Source: an uncultured Gammaproteobacteria bacterium
GTDB taxonomy: Bacteria; Pseudomonadota; Gammaproteobacteria; Ga0077536
Direction of reading: 5' to 3'
Length of the DNA stretch: 8,994 nt
NCBI GenBank assembly: GCA_903866355.1
Contig: CAIPNE010000842.1
Location: forward strand, 1 to 8,994
A program made the position numbers and the translations under genes. Below the pieces are notes generated by a model. The model did no database searches. It had not been told where the DNA came from and saw only the letters and a program-made list of their open reading frames with translations. Below, one piece after another: positions 5,542-8,994 of this stretch (position 1 is the first letter of the stretch; every line of letters starts with the position of its first letter).

Positions 5542-6336
5542 ATGCCCGACTTACTCCTCGACCAGGAGGGCGCCATTGCCACCCTGACCTTCAATCGCCC
5601 CGAATCCCGCAACGCGCTCAGCCCGGCCATGCGCACCGCGCTCACCCAGACCTTGCAGGCGCTGGAAATGGACGACAGTGTGCGCTGTGTCGTGATAAAG
5701 GGCGCCGGCGAGCACTTCATGGCGGGGGGAGATGTGAAGGCCATAGCGGCCCTGCTACCGCAGTCCCCAACAGACATCCGCAACCAGTTCATGCTGCGGC
5801 TCCACGACTTACACTCCATTATGTATGCGATGCGGCGCATGCCTAAACCCATCATCGCGAGCGTTGCGGGCGCGGCAGCCGGTGCGGGGGTCAGCTTAGC
5901 GCTCGCCGCAGATTTAGTGATCGCCGATGAAAACGCTTATTTCACCCGGGCCTATTGCCACTTGGGCACTAGCCCCGACGGCGGCGCCAGCTTCCAATTA
6001 CCACGGGCCGTTGGCATTAAAAAAGCCATGGAGATAGCACTCTTGGGCGATCGCCATACCGCGCGTGAAGCACTAGCCATGGGTCTCATTAATTTTGTGG
6101 CCAGCGCCGGCGAATTGCCGACGCAAACCGCCCAACTTGCCGAACGACTGGCGCGCGGACCCACTCATGCCTATGGCAATACCAAGCGGCTACTCTATCG
6201 CTCATTGGCTAACGACTTTGAAGCCCAACTCCAGGCCGAAGCCGAAGCCTTCGCGGAGTGCGCCGCGCGCGAAGATTTCAAAGAAGGTGTCACCGCTTTT
6301 GTGGAAAAGCGCCGCGCCCAATTTACGGGTCGCTGA
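5542..6336 (+). CDS. Enoyl-CoA hydratase/isomerase (crotonase) family protein, isomerase-like active site
   Basis: A 264-residue crotonase-fold protein of normal length. Both oxyanion-hole loops are visible: AGGDVKAIA at 61-69 and GAAAGAGVSLALAAD at 110-124. The two glutamates of true enoyl-CoA hydratases are not there: ungapped alignment puts S118 and Y138 in their places. SPDGG at 144-148 carries D146, the position where isomerase-type members (dienoyl-CoA isomerase, PaaG) have a catalytic aspartate. An isomerase of double bonds in acyl-CoA, or a PaaG-like ring-oxepin isomerase, is thus more likely than a hydratase; this is inference from motif positions. It acts in the cytosol, usually as trimer or hexamer. 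The ATG at 5542 follows AGGAG (5532-5536). It appears to be transcribed alone, since a 320-bp gene-free stretch follows. Confidence 0.9.
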   Translation: MPDLLLDQEGAIATLTFNRPESRNALSPAMRTALTQTLQALEMDDSVRCVVIKGAGEHFMAGGDVKAIAALLPQSPTDIRNQFMLRLHDLHSIMYAMRRMPKPIIASVAGAAAGAGVSLALAADLVIADENAYFTRAYCHLGTSPDGGASFQLPRAVGIKKAMEIALLGDRHTAREALAMGLINFVASAGELPTQTAQLAERLARGPTHAYGNTKRLLYRSLANDFEAQLQAEAEAFAECAAREDFKEGVTAFVEKRRAQFTGR

Positions 6337-6656
6337 GTCCCCACGACGGCGCGCCGCCGGGCTTCATGCCAGCGCTCTCACCGCGGCGCGAGCCGGCGAC
6401 GATCATCGGCAAACCGCCCGACCAAGGGCGGGCGCGCCAGTCTTGTCCGCCCGCGGCGCACGGCCGTTGGTGATCCAGCGCGCAAGGTCACCATCAGGAT
6501 CAGCAGTCCCGTGGGCAGCTGACCGCTAGATGACGTAAAGTCTTTTTTTAGAAGCCGCCGCACCAGCGCGGCGTTTCCGGCTGGCGCACACCCTGCGCGC
6601 GGCATGGGTTTGGGCGGCTGGGTATATCCCCGTTAACGACCACGCAGGAGCAGACC
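6337..6656. other. Gene-free stretch between crotonase and CMD-family genes
   Basis: These 320 bp hold no ORF I can call a gene. The first part is very GC rich and includes the palindrome CGGCGCGCCG (6347-6356) and a hairpin CCGCCC-GACCAA-GGGCGG (6414-6431) lacking a U-tract on the plus strand. A seven-T run follows at 6543-6549. The last 100 bp must hold the promoter for the gene at 6657 unless it is read from the crotonase promoter; a TATATC (6622-6627) could be a -10 but has no good -35. Confidence 0.5.
6532..6549 (+). terminator. Possible weak intrinsic terminator
   Basis: A short stem GAC-GTAAA-GTC (6532-6542) is followed directly by seven T bases (6543-6549). The stem is only three firm pairs, extendable with a mismatch, so the call rests mostly on the T-run. 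It would end transcripts coming from the crotonase gene. Confidence 0.25.
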
Positions 6657-7031
6657 ATGAGCGAGAATCCCCGCTTTGATAAAGGCCTCGAAGTCATGAC
6701 GCAATTATTCGGTCGGGCGCCGCCCGACAGCGTTCTGAGCAGTGACTTTATGCAGGTGACGGTGGCCAATCTATTTGGCGATATCTGGTCTCGTCCGGGA
6801 CTTAAACTGGAAGAGCGCTCGATGATCACCATCACCGCCCTTACCGTCTTAGGGCGCGAAACAGAACTTAAAACACATCTGCACGGTGCCAAGAATTTGG
6901 GCATCCCCCGCGAAAAAATTGAAGAAATGATGCTGCACCTCGCACATTACGGCGGCTGGCCCACGGGCGTGGCCGCGTTGCGCAAGGTTGAAGAGGTCTA
7001 CGGCGGGAGCACCGCCGTCAGCAAACCCTAA
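6657..7031 (+). CDS. Carboxymuconolactone decarboxylase (CMD) family protein
   Basis: A 124-residue all-helical protein of the length of single-domain PcaC-type CMD proteins. The family core is visible: LEERSMITITALTVLGR (51-67), ETELKTHLHGAKNLG (68-82) and a C-terminal IEEMMLHLAHYGGWPTGVAAL (88-108) matching the conserved Y-x-G-x-P-x-x-x-x-A pattern. It has no cysteine at all, so it is not an AhpD-type peroxidase, which needs a CxxC. The known member gamma-carboxymuconolactone decarboxylase acts in the protocatechuate branch of the beta-ketoadipate pathway, but no other pca gene is visible here. Similar proteins often sit in terpenoid, steroid and aromatic catabolic clusters with unproven roles. 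The ATG at 6657 follows CAGGAG (6645-6650). Its stop lies 4 bp from that of the converging dehydrogenase gene. Confidence 0.88.
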   Translation: MSENPRFDKGLEVMTQLFGRAPPDSVLSSDFMQVTVANLFGDIWSRPGLKLEERSMITITALTVLGRETELKTHLHGAKNLGIPREKIEEMMLHLAHYGGWPTGVAALRKVEEVYGGSTAVSKP

Positions 7032-7035
7032 ACCG

Positions 7036-7947
7036 TCAGGCGGGCTGGGTTGGCGGCTTGCGCAAGGGCGGGAGCGTCACCCCAGCAGCGGCTTCCAACA
7101 CTTGGACCGTCGCAAAAAAATCCTGCGCGCCTAAGCCCGCGGCCAGTGCCTGCTGATAAACGCCGCTGGCAGCGGCGGTCATCGGCATCTGCGCGCCCAC
7201 GGCTTGGCCCGAGGCTAATGCCATCTCAACGTCCTTCGCGGCAATCGCCAACGAAAAGACGTCCAAATCAAATTTTCGTGACAATACTAACGAGGCCCGC
7301 GTCATCAAGGACCCCGCGGAACTGACTTTCAGCACTTCAAGCAGCGTGCTGGGATCCATGCCGGCTTTGGCACCCATGACGAAGCCCTCATGAATCAGCA
7401 CACACGCGCACAGAAAAATTTGATTGTTAATGAGTTTACTGAGTGTGCCGGCACCGGCGGTGCCCAAGTAGAAAATATTCTCGCCCAAATAGTCCAGTAG
7501 GTGCCGAATTGCCTCGAACGCCGGGCGTTCGCCACCAACCATAATCGCAAGCTTGCCAGCGGCTGCGCCCACTTTGCCGCCCGACACCGGCGCATCCAAG
7601 TAATGAATACCCCGGGCTTCCGCCAACCCCGCTAATTGGCGGTTTAGCGCCAAGGCGTTGGTGGATAAATCGACTATCGTGGCCCCCGGCAGCGCGTGCG
7701 CGAGCAGGCCTTGCGCATCGAGCATCACTTCCTCGATTTGCTTAGGGCCGGGCAAAGATAAAAAAATAACGGCGCAGGTGTCGGCAATTTCCCGCACGCT
7801 CGCGGCCCGTTGCGCACCTTTTTCCTCGAGCGCCACTGTGGCGCCTAGCTGCCGATCGTAGACCCGCAAGACCTGTCCCCCTTCAATCAGGCGCGCAGCC
7901 ATGGGGTTGCCGATCGTGCCGGTACCAATAAAGCCGATGGCCGTCAT
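7036..7947 (-). CDS. NAD(P)-dependent beta-hydroxyacid dehydrogenase (3-hydroxyisobutyrate dehydrogenase family)
   Basis: A 303-residue enzyme. The frame is open to 8046, but the start is placed at ATG 7947, where AGGAG (plus-strand 7954-7958) precedes it and the protein begins directly with the Rossmann strand. GFIGTGTIGNPMA (5-17) is the dinucleotide fold. YDR at 30-32 puts an acidic residue at the ribose-contact position, suggesting NAD. DAPVSGGKVGA (118-128) is the substrate-binding signature, and GAGTLSKLINN (165-175) carries catalytic K171 and N175. AKDVEMALASG (237-247) is the conserved C-terminal helix motif. The family oxidises 3-hydroxyacids (3-hydroxyisobutyrate) or reduces tartronate semialdehyde; which one cannot be told. 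The gene follows the monooxygenase gene by 22 bp and is very likely in the same operon, so it may act on a product of that pathway. Confidence 0.92.
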   Translation of the reverse strand: MTAIGFIGTGTIGNPMAARLIEGGQVLRVYDRQLGATVALEEKGAQRAASVREIADTCAVIFLSLPGPKQIEEVMLDAQGLLAHALPGATIVDLSTNALALNRQLAGLAEARGIHYLDAPVSGGKVGAAAGKLAIMVGGERPAFEAIRHLLDYLGENIFYLGTAGAGTLSKLINNQIFLCACVLIHEGFVMGAKAGMDPSTLLEVLKVSSAGSLMTRASLVLSRKFDLDVFSLAIAAKDVEMALASGQAVGAQMPMTAAASGVYQQALAAGLGAQDFFATVQVLEAAAGVTLPPLRKPPTQPA

Positions 7948-7969
7948 GAGCTGCTCCTGTGTTGCGGAA

Positions 7970-8994
7970 TCACTCGAGTTCAAAGCCGATATATCCGCCG
8001 GCGGCGACTTCCTCGCACTTATCCCGGTAGCGCGGCAAGCCACCACCGTAGGCTAGAAACGCGCGTTTTTTCCCCGGAATATTGGCACCCATGAACCACG
8101 AGTTGGTTTTTAGAAAAAGCGAGTTCGCGACCACTTCTTCGCAATGCAGACCCCATTCTGCTTCGGCCACCGGGGTGGCGCGGATACGCTTTAGCTGGTG
8201 ATCGCGCAGGTACCGGATGCACTGCGTGACCCACTCGACATTTTGTTCGATGCAGCGCGGCACATTGCAGAAATTTGCGGCGTTTTGCGCGCCGACCACC
8301 GTAAACAGATTTGGAAACCCCACCACCTGCAAGCCCAAGTAGGTGCGCGGCCCATCGGCCCATTTCTCCTTAAGACTCTGGCCGTCCTCGCCCCGAATAT
8401 CCATCCGGGTCAGCGCGCCGGTCACGGCATCAAAGCCCGTCGCGAAAATAATCACATCGAATTCAAATTGCGCATCGGAGGTTTTGATGCCGGTACGCGT
8501 CAGACACTCAATGGGCGTTTTCTTTAAGTCGACTAACTGCACGTTGGGGCGGTTGTAGGCCTCATAGTAGCCACTCTCCAGCGGCACGCGTTTGGTCCCA
8601 AAACAGTGGTCGCGTGGGGTCAAGCGCTCGGCAATTTCTGGATCTGTCACCCGCTCACTAATTTTTTTGCGGACGAATTCGGCGATCAATTCGTTAGCCT
8701 TTTCGTCCGTCATGATGTCGTGAAAATTACCCAACCAAAAGCCAAAGCCAGGTTCAAGCCAAAGCCTTTCAAAAATTTCCGTGCGCTCACTGTCCGTCAC
8801 ATCAAAAATGGAACGCGGGTCGAAGTCGTGAATGAACGCCCCGTAAGTTTCGCGGCAGCGTGCAAACATCTCCGCATAACGGGCCTTGAGGGCAAGTTGT
8901 TCCGTGGCTGGAATAGGACGATTGTTAAGTGGCACACAAAAATTGGCGGTGCGCTGGAAAACCGTCAGTTGCCCTACATTTTTGGCGACCTCGG
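7970..8994 (-). CDS. Flavin-dependent Baeyer-Villiger monooxygenase (N-terminus beyond the window)
   Basis: The frame is open from the right edge (8992 reading down) to a TGA at 7970, giving the last 340 residues; the start, the FAD-binding motif and the FxGxxxHxxxWP fingerprint lie outside. The visible part begins inside a conserved block, QLTVFQRTANFCVPLNN, typical of cyclohexanone-monooxygenase-type enzymes. VIIFATGFDAVTGAL is the conserved ATG hinge. Near the C-terminus PNLFTVVGAQ, EQNVEWVTQCIRYL and SWFMGANIPGKKRAF match the family in order; the W in the SWFMGAN stretch corresponds to the conserved tryptophan that contacts NADP. These enzymes convert ketones to esters or lactones with oxygen and NADPH. 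Cyclic, steroidal or terpenoid ketones are possible substrates; linear ones cannot be excluded. It is the upstream gene of a unit with the dehydrogenase at 7036. An internal GTG at 8935 is not the true start. Confidence 0.9.
   Translation of the reverse strand, partial: EVAKNVGQLTVFQRTANFCVPLNNRPIPATEQLALKARYAEMFARCRETYGAFIHDFDPRSIFDVTDSERTEIFERLWLEPGFGFWLGNFHDIMTDEKANELIAEFVRKKISERVTDPEIAERLTPRDHCFGTKRVPLESGYYEAYNRPNVQLVDLKKTPIECLTRTGIKTSDAQFEFDVIIFATGFDAVTGALTRMDIRGEDGQSLKEKWADGPRTYLGLQVVGFPNLFTVVGAQNAANFCNVPRCIEQNVEWVTQCIRYLRDHQLKRIRATPVAEAEWGLHCEEVVANSLFLKTNSWFMGANIPGKKRAFLAYGGGLPRYRDKCEEVAAGGYIGFELE

Noticed and set aside
6347..6438. Two GGCGCGCC motifs as a possible repeat or site-specific element
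   Set aside because: An 8-bp palindrome occurring twice in very GC-rich DNA is expected by chance and has no flanking similarity.
6378..6605. 75-residue minus-strand ORF and a short adjacent frame (containing DLARWITNGRAPR) in the gene-free stretch
   Set aside because: Neither has a recognisable family, ribosome site or adequate length; the high G+C explains the open frames. A gene remnant cannot be fully excluded.
7948..8046. 33-residue N-terminal extension of the beta-hydroxyacid dehydrogenase frame
   Set aside because: It overlaps the end of the BVMO gene, and the AGGAG site plus the immediate Rossmann motif favour the ATG at 7947.

Overview
This window looks like a chromosomal stretch from a proteobacterium of moderately high G+C (about 60% by eye, not computed). 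The gene content would fit a soil or marine gamma- or alphaproteobacterium that catabolises lipids, steroids, terpenoids or cyclic ketones. No rRNA, tRNA, phage, insertion sequence or CRISPR array was seen. The taxonomic placement is inference from gene types only.

Layout, left to right. (1) 1-603 minus: N-terminal 201 residues of a membrane fatty acid desaturase that runs off the left edge. (2) 604-860: a divergent regulatory gap with a 15-bp tandem repeat and several small dyads. (3) 861-2432 plus: a two-gene unit encoding a thiolase-superfamily protein without the usual nucleophilic cysteine and a DUF35 zinc-ribbon/OB-fold partner. It is followed by the decayed remains of an MFS transporter (2452-2916, five in-frame stops). 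(4) 2956-4349 minus: an SDR dehydrogenase and, downstream of it, a CoA-pyrophosphatase-like Nudix hydrolase. (5) 4429-4656 plus: an orphan C-terminal piece of a second, different SDR. (6) 4731-5318 minus: a small protein of unknown function. It is divergent from (7) 5542-6336 plus, a crotonase-fold enoyl-CoA hydratase/isomerase. The gap between them carries a near-perfect 20-bp palindrome. (8) 6337-6656: a gene-free stretch. (9) 6657-7031 plus: a carboxymuconolactone-decarboxylase-family protein. (10) 7036-8994 minus: a 3-hydroxyisobutyrate-dehydrogenase-family enzyme downstream of a Baeyer-Villiger monooxygenase whose N-terminus lies beyond the right edge.

Taken together the intact genes read as part of a catabolic neighbourhood. 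A BVMO inserts oxygen next to a ketone, SDR and beta-hydroxyacid dehydrogenases interconvert alcohols and carbonyls, a crotonase isomerises or hydrates acyl-CoA, and the thiolase-like/DUF35 pair cleaves a carbon-carbon bond, perhaps as a retro-aldolase of the Ltp2/ChsH2 type rather than a thiolase. The genes lie in several short units of alternating orientation, and two broken genes lie among them. The region therefore looks rearranged and partly decaying rather than one tight operon. The substrate cannot be read from the sequence.
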